From assembly GCA_002483425.1 (NCBI GenBank), contig DLHW01000034.1, positions 8,669 to 72,668 on the forward strand: 64,000 bases of DNA, in the 5' to 3' direction. The notes below the pieces were generated by a model. That model did no database searches and was not told the DNA's origin. It saw nothing but the letters and a program-made list of their open reading frames with translations. The position numbers and the translations under genes were made by a program. The stretch comes from Methylococcaceae bacterium UBA7658. Lineage in GTDB: Bacteria; Pseudomonadota; Gammaproteobacteria; Methylococcales; Methylomonadaceae. Below are positions 9,211-16,947 of the stretch, in pieces. Position 1 is the first letter of the stretch, and every line of letters starts with the position of its first letter.

Positions 9211-9771
9211 ATGGCGAAGATTATCGAATTCGAAACGGAGCGGCTTAAACTGCGGCAGTGGCAAACTGACGATTATCAACCTTTCAGCACGATGAGCGCC
9301 GACTGGCGCGTAATGGCGTTTTTTCCATCGATACTCGTTAAGCAAGCCAGCGATGCGATGGCTGAGCGGTGTAAAGCGTTAATTGCGGAGCGCGGGTGGG
9401 GTTTTTGGGCAACAGAATTGAAAACCACACATGAATTTATCGGTTTTGCCGGGCTAAATACGCCATCGCCGGATTTACCTGTTTCGGCCAATGTGGAAAT
9501 CGGCTGGCGTTTGGCTTTTGAGCATTGGGGAAGAGGTTTAGCAACCGAAGCGGCGAAAGCGGTGCTAAATGTCGCATTTGCCGATCTTGGTTTTGCTGAA
9601 ATAATCTCTTTTACCAGTTTAGGTAATCATCGCTCCCGCGCCGTGATGGAGCGCATCGGCATGGTTGAGACAGCTTTGCTATTCGACCATCCGGCCGTTC
9701 CCGAAAGCAGCCCACATCGAAGACATTGCTTATACCGCATAAACTCTGAGCGGTGGGCGAATAAGTCATAA
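9211..9771 (+). CDS. GNAT-family N-acetyltransferase (RimJ/RimL-like)
   Basis: A 186-aa acetyl-CoA dependent acetyltransferase. Typical parts are the opening FETERLKLRQW, the beta-strand GFAGL, and the acetyl-CoA loop HWGRGLATEAAKAVL, followed by the SLGNHRSRAVMERIGM strand-helix of the RimJ/RimL branch. Substrates of this branch range from ribosomal protein N-termini to small amines; nothing here identifies one. A reading from 9163 adds 16 residues with no family match and overlaps the pycB end, so ATG at 9211 is used, though its ribosome site is poor. Probably a stand-alone gene. Confidence 0.85.
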   Translation: MAKIIEFETERLKLRQWQTDDYQPFSTMSADWRVMAFFPSILVKQASDAMAERCKALIAERGWGFWATELKTTHEFIGFAGLNTPSPDLPVSANVEIGWRLAFEHWGRGLATEAAKAVLNVAFADLGFAEIISFTSLGNHRSRAVMERIGMVETALLFDHPAVPESSPHRRHCLYRINSERWANKS

Positions 9772-9788
9772 ACCGGTACAATTGCGGC

Positions 9789-10853
9789 ATGAACATTGTT
9801 TCCGCCAATTCAACCGCTATCGCACGTGCTGTCGAATTAATAAAACAAGGCAAACTCGTTGCCATTCCTACCGAAACCGTTTACGGCTTAGGTGCCGATG
9901 CCAAAAACCCGGAAGCCGTAAAACGCATTTTTGCTGCCAAAGACCGTCCTGCCGATCATCCCTTGATCGTCCATATTCCTGATAAGGCTGCTCTCGACGA
10001 TTGGGCGATTGATATTCCCGAGCCGGTCTGGAAACTTGCTGAACAGTTCTGGCCGGGACCGTTAACGATTGTGCTTAAAAAACACCCCGATGTGCCGTTT
10101 GAGGTTACGGGCGGGCAAGACACCGTAGCGCTTCGTGTTCCCAATCATCCGGTTGCGTTGAGTGTCTTGAAAGCTTTTGGAGGCGGTATTGCCGCACCGT
10201 CCGCCAACCGCTTTTGCCGCATCAGCCCCACACTAGCCAGCCATGTGGAAGAAGAACTGGGCGATAAGGTCGATATGATTTTGGACGGCGGCGCGTGTCA
10301 AGTCGGCTTGGAATCGACGATTGCTGATTTAAGTGGCGAACAGCCCAGATTGCTACGTCCGGGGCAAATAAGTAAGTCTGAAATTGAAGAACTATTAGGC
10401 ATTACTTTACAATTACCTGAAAATAAAGAAAAAATACTCGCTCCAGGGATGATGAACGTGCATTATTCCCCCATCACTGAAACCTTATTATGCACTCCAA
10501 CGCAAGTTGAGATTGTCTTGCGTGGCGATGCGTTTCAACATCAACATAAGATGGGCATTTTGGGTTATGCCAGAAAAATAGATTCGGACTTGTTCGAGCG
10601 GATTATCATAATGCCGGACGATGTTAACGCCTATGCCCATGAACTTTATGGTAAATTGCGCGAGTTGGATCATGCCGGATTAGATTTGATTTTGGTCGAG
10701 CAACCGCCGCAAACGGAAGAATGGCGGGCGGTGAATGATCGATTGGGAAAAGCATCGAAGCCGTTACCGACTGGCTCAGAATCTTCACTGCTTGAAACAA
10801 CCGTTTTTGACGCTATTGCTAGTGTTTTTATTAGTGGTATCGGTGGCTGTTGA
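9789..10853 (+). CDS. Threonylcarbamoyl-AMP synthase, long Sua5 form
   Basis: Makes L-threonylcarbamoyl-AMP from threonine, bicarbonate and ATP, the first step of the t6A modification of ANN-reading tRNAs. The N-terminal YrdC domain has PTETVYGLGADA and the KxR/SxN set AKDRPADHPL and APSANRF. After about residue 200 a linker with PGMMNVHYSP leads to a C-terminal Sua5 domain, giving 354 aa instead of about 190 for short TsaC. It begins 17 bp after the acetyltransferase gene. The catalytic call is firm; Sua5-type naming rests on length and the PGMxxxHYxP linker. Confidence 0.93.
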   Translation: MNIVSANSTAIARAVELIKQGKLVAIPTETVYGLGADAKNPEAVKRIFAAKDRPADHPLIVHIPDKAALDDWAIDIPEPVWKLAEQFWPGPLTIVLKKHPDVPFEVTGGQDTVALRVPNHPVALSVLKAFGGGIAAPSANRFCRISPTLASHVEEELGDKVDMILDGGACQVGLESTIADLSGEQPRLLRPGQISKSEIEELLGITLQLPENKEKILAPGMMNVHYSPITETLLCTPTQVEIVLRGDAFQHQHKMGILGYARKIDSDLFERIIIMPDDVNAYAHELYGKLRELDHAGLDLILVEQPPQTEEWRAVNDRLGKASKPLPTGSESSLLETTVFDAIASVFISGIGGC

Positions 10854-10882
10854 TTTTTTAATTCATCTTTTCATCAGATAAA

Positions 10883-11341
10883 ATGGATCATAGATACCAA
10901 AAACGTATGTCCGTTTATTGGTCAAGAGATCTGAAAAAAGAGTTAAAAGCTTTTGATCGTCTTGATACGTCATCTTGGTTTGATTTATGGCATACGCATC
11001 CAGACTGGAAATCGAAGGGAAATAGATTTCCGGAAAATCGCGCTATTGTGGCTAAGATTACCTATCAATTACTGATATACGCAGAGTGTCTTTTTCAGTC
11101 AAGAAGTCAACCAGTACAAATTTTTGCGTCTATTTGTGAAGATACAGGAAATAATGCGGTTTATATCCATTCCGAAAACCCGAATGGGACACCGTTTCCT
11201 TACGAGTTTAGTGATACGGTTTGGGATGTTCCAGAGCCGCTCGAACTTTTTGGTATCGTTGACAACCAAATACATCAGATAGGTCTGCAAAAATTTTCAA
11301 ATGAATCCGTATATGTCGTCCGAAAAAGAGAGGTAAGTTAA
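10883..11341 (+). CDS. Orphan protein of unknown function
   Basis: I do not recognise this 152-aa protein. It is soluble, has no signal peptide or membrane segment, and is rich in aromatic residues (WFDLWHTHPDW near the N-terminus, FPYEFSDTVWDVPEPLELFG later). The end looks like beta strands. The DNA is clearly more AT-rich than the flanking tsaC and hemC genes, and a palindromic repeat follows directly. With the next gene it forms an inserted pair that may have been acquired horizontally. The general look (small, acidic/aromatic, orphan) recalls polymorphic-toxin immunity proteins, but there is no motif to prove that. Confidence 0.6.
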   Translation: MDHRYQKRMSVYWSRDLKKELKAFDRLDTSSWFDLWHTHPDWKSKGNRFPENRAIVAKITYQLLIYAECLFQSRSQPVQIFASICEDTGNNAVYIHSENPNGTPFPYEFSDTVWDVPEPLELFGIVDNQIHQIGLQKFSNESVYVVRKREVS

Positions 11342-11359
11342 TATTGTGATCGTTCATGG

Positions 11360-11418
11360 TTCGGCAAGCTCGGCACGTAAGGTATCAACCACTTACCGTT
11401 CGTGCCGAGCTTGTCGAA
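11360..11418. repeat. Palindromic dispersed-type repeat (REP-like)
   Basis: TTCGGCAAGCTCGGCACG (11360-11377) is repeated inverted as CGTGCCGAGCTTGTCGAA (11401-11418), 17 of 18 positions pairing, with a 23-nt loop that is itself partly self-complementary. The TTCGACAAGCTC core resembles the dispersed hairpin repeats common in many proteobacterial genomes. It sits between the two orphan genes. A related but diverged hairpin lies at 31649-31714. Confidence 0.7.
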
Positions 11419-11441
11419 GGACTTATACAGGAATTACAAAA

Positions 11442-11801
11442 ATGAAAACCCTTTGTATTCAAATTCAACTTGATGAAGTATCTGGTATAGATAAGGAGCA
11501 TGTTCTGGCAATCGGTGAAGATATTGCTTTAAACCAAAAACTCATAAATCATTTTGAAATCCGAGAGGGTGAAGAATTTAATAAATCTATCAACCTATTA
11601 TTCACGACTAATACACTACAAAAACTTTGGCATCAAATACAAGCTGATTTGTTTAAAGACTTAACTGTCGGGTCACTGCTGTCTAATCTAACTTGTCAAT
11701 CGTTGTTTGTGAAAGGGAAGATGGATGGGATGCTTATTTACTGTTGTACCGTTTTTGACAAGATACAGAAATTAGATATTATAAATAAATCAATTGGTTA
11801 A
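11442..11801 (+). CDS. Orphan protein of unknown function
   Basis: A 119-aa soluble protein that I do not recognise. An upstream reading from 11346 would be translated out of the palindromic repeat, so the ATG at 11442, preceded by AGGA, is preferred. The sequence is mixed alpha/beta with an acidic, Ile/Leu-rich first half (IQIQLDEVSGIDKEH) and a Cys pair near the end (MLIYCCTVFDK). Base composition is AT-rich like its upstream neighbour and unlike hemC, which begins 19 bp later. Its function cannot be inferred from context. Confidence 0.55.
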   Translation: MKTLCIQIQLDEVSGIDKEHVLAIGEDIALNQKLINHFEIREGEEFNKSINLLFTTNTLQKLWHQIQADLFKDLTVGSLLSNLTCQSLFVKGKMDGMLIYCCTVFDKIQKLDIINKSIG

Positions 11802-11820
11802 ATAACATAAGGAATGATTA

Positions 11821-12747
11821 TTGAATACTAAAACCATCCGCATCGCCACCCGCAAAAGCCCTTTAGCCTTATGGCAAGCCGAACACGTTGCGGTTTTATT
11901 GGAAAAAACTTTCCCCGGCATAAAAACCGAATTGGTCAAGATGACCACCCAAGGCGACAAAATTCTGGATGCGCCGTTGGCTAAAATCGGCGGCAAGGGT
12001 CTGTTTGTCAAGGAATTAGAAGTCGGCATGTTGGATGGCACGGCGGATATCGCAGTGCATTCCATCAAAGACGTACCGGTGGAACTTCCTGCTGGTTTAC
12101 ATTTAGCCGCTATTTTAAAACGCGAAGATCCGGCCGATGCGTTTGTATCTAATAGGTATCATTCGTTCGGTGAATTGCCGTACAATGCCCGGATAGGTAC
12201 TTCCAGCTTGCGCCGGCAATGCCAGATTAAAGCCTTATTTCCCGAAGCTGAAATATTGACTTTGCGCGGCAACGTCAATACCCGGTTGGCTAAACTCGAT
12301 GCGGACGACTACGACGCCATTATTTTGGCTTCGGCGGGTTTGAAACGCTTGGGTTTCGTTGAACGAATCACCCAACGCCTTGATACCAAAATCAGTTTGC
12401 CTGCCATCGGACAAGGTGCCATCGGCATAGAATGCCGGTCTGACGACAAAGAACTCAACGACATGTTAAATAAATTGCATGACGAGGAGACCGGCTTATG
12501 CGTAACAGCGGAACGGGCGATGAACGCACACTTGAACGGCGGCTGCCAGGTGCCTATCGCGGGTTTTGCCGAAATTATAGCCAATAGGCTTTTCATGCGA
12601 GGGCTGGTTGGTAGCCCGGACGGTACTCGCATTTTCAAAAGCGAAAGCGGCGGAAAACCGGAAGACGCCGCTGCAATCGGCAAAACTATCGCTGAAGATT
12701 TGTTGGCGCAAGGCGCAGACCAGGTTTTACAGGCGCTTTACCAGTGA
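11821..12747 (+). CDS. hemC: Porphobilinogen deaminase (hydroxymethylbilane synthase)
   Basis: Polymerises four porphobilinogens into hydroxymethylbilane, in the cytoplasm. The 308-aa protein has the family opening IRIATRKSPLALWQAEHV, the RGNVNTRLAKLD arginine cluster, and the dipyrromethane cofactor cysteine in NGGCQVPIAGFA (Cys242, the same number as in E. coli). The start is a TTG at 11821, supported by AAGGA 7 bp upstream; an ATG at 11814 is out of frame. It leads a heme operon hemC-hemD-hemX-hemY with overlapping ends. Confidence 0.97.
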   Translation: MNTKTIRIATRKSPLALWQAEHVAVLLEKTFPGIKTELVKMTTQGDKILDAPLAKIGGKGLFVKELEVGMLDGTADIAVHSIKDVPVELPAGLHLAAILKREDPADAFVSNRYHSFGELPYNARIGTSSLRRQCQIKALFPEAEILTLRGNVNTRLAKLDADDYDAIILASAGLKRLGFVERITQRLDTKISLPAIGQGAIGIECRSDDKELNDMLNKLHDEETGLCVTAERAMNAHLNGGCQVPIAGFAEIIANRLFMRGLVGSPDGTRIFKSESGGKPEDAAAIGKTIAEDLLAQGADQVLQALYQ

Positions 12748-13550
12748 TAAACGCCTTTAACGGCGCACATATCCTCGTCACCCGTCCCGAACATCAGGCG
12801 GAGAACTTATGCTGGTTGATCGAGAGACATGGCGGTATTGCAATCCGTTTTCCTACCATAAAAATCGTTGGAATCGATGTCGTGAGCGATAACTTATCAG
12901 CCGGCAGTCAACATCCAACGCATCCCTTAACAAGATTATCTGATTACCATTGGTTAATATTTACCAGCGTTAATGCAGTAAATTTTGCACTGCAAGCGAT
13001 TGGTGGCAAAATAGCGCAATTTACGGCAGCGCGGCGGGCGGCAATCGGTCAGGCGACGGCTAAACAACTAGAAAGTTGCGGTTTGACAGCCGATTTGACG
13101 CCAGTATCGGGTTTTGACAGTGAGGCTTTACTCGCAATGCCTGAGTTGCAAAATGTACGAGGCAAACAAATTTTAATTGTCCGTGGACAGGACGGGCGCG
13201 AAGAGTTAGCGGCTACACTGAAGCAACGGGGCGCTCAAGTCGAGTATTGGGAAGTTTATCGGCGGATTATGCCCGATATTGATTGTTCGGACATGAAGCG
13301 TTTACTCGATGACAACAAAATAAATGCAATTTTGATTACCAGTACGGAGTCTTTGCAGAATTTAGTTGTCATGCTCGGTGAAGCTGATAAATGCAGACTG
13401 GTGAAGTTGCCGCTGATTGTCGTCAGCGATCGAATTTTGCGATTTGCGGAAGGTCTAGGTTTTAAACGAATAAGCACGGCTGACGGCCCATCGGATGAGG
13501 CGATGCTTAATAAGGCAATAGCAGTACTAAACGGGGAATTAAGTGTCTGA
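12744..13550 (+). CDS. hemD: Uroporphyrinogen-III synthase
   Basis: Cyclises hydroxymethylbilane with inversion of ring D to give uroporphyrinogen III. The 268-aa protein has the two-lobed HemD pattern: ILVTRPEHQAENL at the start, the SDYHWLIFTSVNAVNF block, IGQATAKQLESCG in the middle, and ILITSTESLQNL in the second lobe. It starts with GTG overlapping the hemC stop by 4 bp, so translation is coupled. Low sequence conservation is normal for HemD; the position in the operon makes the call firm. Confidence 0.93.
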   Translation: MINAFNGAHILVTRPEHQAENLCWLIERHGGIAIRFPTIKIVGIDVVSDNLSAGSQHPTHPLTRLSDYHWLIFTSVNAVNFALQAIGGKIAQFTAARRAAIGQATAKQLESCGLTADLTPVSGFDSEALLAMPELQNVRGKQILIVRGQDGREELAATLKQRGAQVEYWEVYRRIMPDIDCSDMKRLLDDNKINAILITSTESLQNLVVMLGEADKCRLVKLPLIVVSDRILRFAEGLGFKRISTADGPSDEAMLNKAIAVLNGELSV

Positions 13551-14781
13551 AATAACTGAGCAACCTGAGCCAGAACAAGAGGCTGTCGTTAGTCCCAAAG
13601 TTGACCAGCCGAGACCGGCCCCCCGCTCGACCAGCAGCGGGTTAGTGTTTGCTATTGTGATTTTATTACTTATTGTAGGCGTAGCCGGCGCCGGTTTTTA
13701 TTTCATTACTCAAATTAGGGATAAACAGGAAGGTCTTGGCGGCGAAGTTAAATCCGAATTGTCCAGGCAAATTACCGATTATCAGAAACAACTAACGGCT
13801 ATCCAGGAAAATATAGCCAATTTGCAAGCCGAGTTAAACGGCAAGGACGAACATTTTAATAAAACCTTAACGGATTTCACCGACCTTCATCAACAAAAAA
13901 TGGATGCTACGCGGAGCGAGTTAAGCGATAAAGTTTTACAAGTCCAACGCCAGCTTGGTAAAACGAGGGGCGATTGGTTAATCGCCGATGCTGAATATCT
14001 TCTCAGTGTCGCCAACGAAAGGTTGCACCTGGCCGGCGATATCAACACCACCCGTGAGGCGCTTGAAGCCGCCGATCAGCGGTTGCGGGAGAGCGGCGAT
14101 ACCGGCGCCATTACTATACGCGAGCAGATCGCTAAAGAAATCGCACTAATCAAGAACGTTAAATTACCCGATATTGTCGGTCTTTATTCGTCTATCCGGA
14201 CGCTGGAGGACGAAGCGGCTAAATTGTCTTTACTACTGCCTTATTCCGGAAAACCGTTTACTGCTCCCGAAGATGCGCGGAGTTCTAATGTTGCAACCGA
14301 AGATTCCAATGAATTGCTCGATACCGCTATCCATGAGTTGGAAGGGATTGTGACCATCAAACGGTCAGATCAGCCGGTCAAGGAAATTTTAACCGAAGAA
14401 CAAGCCAACTTTATCCGCGAACAATTGAGAGTAAAGCTGGAAATCGTCAAATTGGCTTTAGTTCAACAGAACGATGCCTTATACCAAGCCGGACTAGCCG
14501 ATATTACCGCGTGGATTGAAAAACACTTCAATAAAAACGATGCCCTGGAGCTGTTTAAAGGCGAACTATCGCGGTTACAAGCTATCGATTTAAGAAAACA
14601 ATTACCCGATATCAGCACGTCGCTCAAAATGCTGCGCGATGTCAGTAAATTAAGGATAGAAACCGATAAAGCATTGCAAATTTCTAACGAAGACGCGGCG
14701 GGCGATAAGTCGGCGGCAGATTCGCCGGCTCCGTTAGATTCGACTCGGCCGCCGCAGGCAGCGCCGTCTCAACAGCCTTAG
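13543..14781 (+). CDS. hemX: HemX family membrane protein (heme operon)
   Basis: A 412-aa bitopic inner-membrane protein. A Pro/Glu-rich cytoplasmic N-terminus is followed by one hydrophobic helix (about 31-55, LVFAIVILLLIVGVAGAGF) and a long periplasmic part with a coiled coil (about 60-130) and the conserved GDWLIADAEYLLSVANERL block of the family. The C-terminal 30 residues are low-complexity Ala/Pro/Ser. HemX was once called a uroporphyrinogen methyltransferase, but it lacks the SAM-binding fold; its role is unclear. The GTG start overlaps hemD by 8 bp. Confidence 0.88.
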   Translation: MSEITEQPEPEQEAVVSPKVDQPRPAPRSTSSGLVFAIVILLLIVGVAGAGFYFITQIRDKQEGLGGEVKSELSRQITDYQKQLTAIQENIANLQAELNGKDEHFNKTLTDFTDLHQQKMDATRSELSDKVLQVQRQLGKTRGDWLIADAEYLLSVANERLHLAGDINTTREALEAADQRLRESGDTGAITIREQIAKEIALIKNVKLPDIVGLYSSIRTLEDEAAKLSLLLPYSGKPFTAPEDARSSNVATEDSNELLDTAIHELEGIVTIKRSDQPVKEILTEEQANFIREQLRVKLEIVKLALVQQNDALYQAGLADITAWIEKHFNKNDALELFKGELSRLQAIDLRKQLPDISTSLKMLRDVSKLRIETDKALQISNEDAAGDKSAADSPAPLDSTRPPQAAPSQQP

Positions 14782-14791
14782 CGAGCGACAC

Positions 14792-16030
14792 ATGAAAAGC
14801 TGGATTTTTTTTCTTGGATCGCTGCTTCTGACGATAGGCGCGATCGTTTTTGTGAAGTATTGGCTGGGCAGTTATGAGAATCCCGGCTACGTGCTAATCG
14901 GAATCGGAAATTGGTCGATGGAAGCCTCGCTTATTGTGTTTCTGACCGGCTTAATTATTATCTTTTATATCCTGTACCTCTTCTTCAATTTTTTAGGCTG
15001 GTTAATCAGATTGCCCGGGCATCTTAAGAATAGAAGCCGGAGTATCAAATTTAACCGTTCGCAGGAGGCTTTGGTTGCCGGGCTGGTCGGATCGGCGGAA
15101 GGTAAATGGGAACACGCGGAAAAAATTCTGATTAAACACGCTTCGCATAGCGGTGCGCCGTTGATTCATTATCTTACGGCTGCTAAAGCCGCCCAGTCGC
15201 GCGGGGCGTACGATAAACGGGACGAATATTTAAAAAAAGCAGCGGCGCAAGCACCCGGTTCGGATGTTGCAATCGGATTAACGCAAGCCGAATTGCATTT
15301 CTCCGCCAATCAATTCGATAAAGCGCTGGAAACGCTCACTAAGCTGCATTCTATCGACTCCACGCATGCGTCTGTGCTTAAACTCTTACACCAAACTTAT
15401 CAACACCTAGGCGATTGGCAAGGGTTACGTAAACTATTGCCGTCGTTAAACAAAAATAAGGTGTTGATGGAAGCGGAAATAAAAAAACTGGAAATCGACG
15501 CTTTTAGCGGGGTCTTGAAACAAGCCATTAAGAAAGACGATACCAATGAACTCCGGCTCCTCTGGACCGAGATACCCGGTCATATTAAGAAAAATCCCCT
15601 GGTGGCCGCCGTTTATTTTGCCGCTATGATCGATGCAGGGTTAAGCGCGGATATTGAAAATGAATTGGTTGAGGTGTTAACGATTAACTGGGACGAAACC
15701 TTGCTCATGTTATTCGGTAGCATAAAATTTAGCGATGCTTTCAAACAATTAGAGATTGCCGAATCTTGGCTGCCCCATCATAGGAGCGATGTTTTACTGC
15801 TTACTACCTTAGGTAAATTAAGCTTAAAGTGTCAAGAACTTACCAAAGCCGAGGATTATCTCACCCAAAGTATAGCTAAAGATCCCACGGTTCAAGCCTA
15901 CCGTTTGCTAGGGGAACTGTATACCAGTCAAGGCGACGAGCATAAGGCGAATAATTGTTATAAACAAGGTCTTGAGTTAGCTTCTAAAGGTGTGATTCGC
16001 CAAGTCGATGAGACCGTATTAAGTCAATAA
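14792..16030 (+). CDS. hemY: HemY family membrane protein with TPR repeats
   Basis: A 412-aa inner-membrane protein: two N-terminal hydrophobic helices (about 4-24 and 42-67), the conserved stretch with the NRSRSIKFNRSQEALVAG junction, and a periplasmic or cytosolic tail of tetratricopeptide-like helical pairs ending near residue 400. This is the proteobacterial HemY associated with hemCDX, not the Gram-positive protoporphyrinogen oxidase of the same name. Its biochemical role is not settled. It follows hemX by 10 bp. Confidence 0.9.
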   Translation: MKSWIFFLGSLLLTIGAIVFVKYWLGSYENPGYVLIGIGNWSMEASLIVFLTGLIIIFYILYLFFNFLGWLIRLPGHLKNRSRSIKFNRSQEALVAGLVGSAEGKWEHAEKILIKHASHSGAPLIHYLTAAKAAQSRGAYDKRDEYLKKAAAQAPGSDVAIGLTQAELHFSANQFDKALETLTKLHSIDSTHASVLKLLHQTYQHLGDWQGLRKLLPSLNKNKVLMEAEIKKLEIDAFSGVLKQAIKKDDTNELRLLWTEIPGHIKKNPLVAAVYFAAMIDAGLSADIENELVEVLTINWDETLLMLFGSIKFSDAFKQLEIAESWLPHHRSDVLLLTTLGKLSLKCQELTKAEDYLTQSIAKDPTVQAYRLLGELYTSQGDEHKANNCYKQGLELASKGVIRQVDETVLSQ

Positions 16031-16042
16031 TTTGTCAGCCTC

Positions 16043-16056
16043 TTGATTTGAATCAA
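16043..16056 (+). promoter_or_regulatory. Perfect FNR/Anr/FixK-type box with a matching -10 element
   Basis: TTGAT-ttga-ATCAA is an exact FNR-family consensus, 13 bp after the hemY stop. A TATAGT hexamer at 16079-16084 predicts a start near 16091, which puts the box centre at -41.5, the textbook class II position. The served gene is the small periplasmic protein at 16247. A second possible -10 (TATAAT, 16187-16192) lies closer to that gene but lacks a clear -35. Confidence 0.68.
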
Positions 16057-16246
16057 AGTGCCGGTTCCGGTTATTGGTTATAGTAAGCGCAGGAGTTTTT
16101 GCAAAATGGATTTACACCAGGGTCTTTGTAAATTATAGAAAGTTACAGAGAACTTTAAATAACCGGTGTGCTGCGTTTTCTAAATTTATAATGTGCAGTC
16201 ACTTCACCTGTTTGCCGAATAGCAAAGGGTTTTAAGAGGAAATTCA

Positions 16247-16579
16247 ATGAGTTTTAAAAAAAATTGGGCGATCTTGGCGATGTGTTTATTGTCGGTAAAC
16301 TTGGCGTTTGCCGTCGGTGAGCCGCTTAATCAAGACTTATCGGGATTGGTCGCCTTATCGGAAAAAATGATTCAAGCCGGTAAACAAGCCGATTCGACAG
16401 GATTTGTTACGGCCGCCGAAGAAGCTTCCAGTTTAGCTAAAGAGGAAGGCATGAAAGGCAATTCGCCAAAATTGCAGAAAGTTTCTCCGAAGTTCAAAGC
16501 GGCAAAGAAGGCTGTGAAGGATGGAGACTTCGATAAGGGAATAAAGCTTATTGAAGAAGCGCTTGCGGTATTGAAATAA
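16247..16579 (+). CDS. Small exported helical protein, SmbP-like but histidine-free
   Basis: A 110-aa preprotein with a clear signal peptide (basic MSFKKN, hydrophobic core, cleavage after AFA around residue 22). The mature part of about 88 residues looks all-helical, with amphipathic repeats such as LSEKMIQAGKQAD and AAEEASSLAKEEG, ending in IKLIEEALAVLK. The repeat spacing resembles the small metal-binding protein SmbP of nitrifiers and methanotroph relatives, but the histidines that bind metal there are absent, so metal binding is doubtful. AGAGGAA precedes the start. A perfect FNR-type box lies about 200 bp upstream. Confidence 0.75.
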   Translation: MSFKKNWAILAMCLLSVNLAFAVGEPLNQDLSGLVALSEKMIQAGKQADSTGFVTAAEEASSLAKEEGMKGNSPKLQKVSPKFKAAKKAVKDGDFDKGIKLIEEALAVLK

Positions 16580-16603
16580 CAAGTCAATGTAGTAGAGTTA
16601 GAG

Positions 16604-16635
16604 CCGGAGCAGTTGCCTTAAAATGATTGCTCCGG
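16604..16635 (+). terminator. Possible terminator hairpin
   Basis: CCGGAGCA (16604-16611) pairs with TGCTCCGG (16628-16635) across a 16-nt loop, 24 bp after the stop of the small exported protein. It lacks a following T-run, so intrinsic termination is uncertain. Confidence 0.35.
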
Positions 16636-16759
16636 TTATGGCAAGAACACGTTTCTAGCAGGCGTATGAAAATAGAGCATAATGAGTACCGGTTGAACTC
16701 TTAAATTTCCCAGTTGCCGTCAGAAAAATCAACGAAAAACTCTCCGTGCTCTTCTGAAA

Positions 16760-16867
16760 GCTGTTCTCATTTAACCATAACCTACTGAAATTAAATGATT
16801 TTAAAAAAAATTGGTTATTTTGTAGTGTATTGATTTTTTATTGAAAAATATCTTAATTGAGAACAGC
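16760..16867. repeat. MITE-like element: 15-bp inverted repeats around AT-rich DNA
   Basis: GCTGTTCTCATTTAA (16760-16774) and TTAATTGAGAACAGC (16853-16867) are inverted copies with 14 of 15 matches. The 78 bp between them is very AT-rich and can pair partly further inwards (AACCATAACC with GGTTATTTT). No coding capacity and no clear target duplication were seen. It may be a miniature element or a structured 3' region. Confidence 0.45.
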
Positions 16868-16947
16868 CCCTAGGTGTTTCAAAATCAACGGCTTGCCGTT
16901 TATCCGGGCGGTAACAATGGGCTTGGTTAGAAATTCCTTAAGTTTAG

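Larger units (their letters stand above)
16580..16947. other. Non-coding stretch with a hairpin and a long inverted repeat
   Basis: This 368-bp gap holds no convincing gene. It contains an 8-bp-stem hairpin just after the small exported gene (16604-16635) and a pair of inverted 15-mers 78 bp apart (16760-16774 and 16853-16867) around AT-rich DNA. Both are listed separately. Confidence 0.6.
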
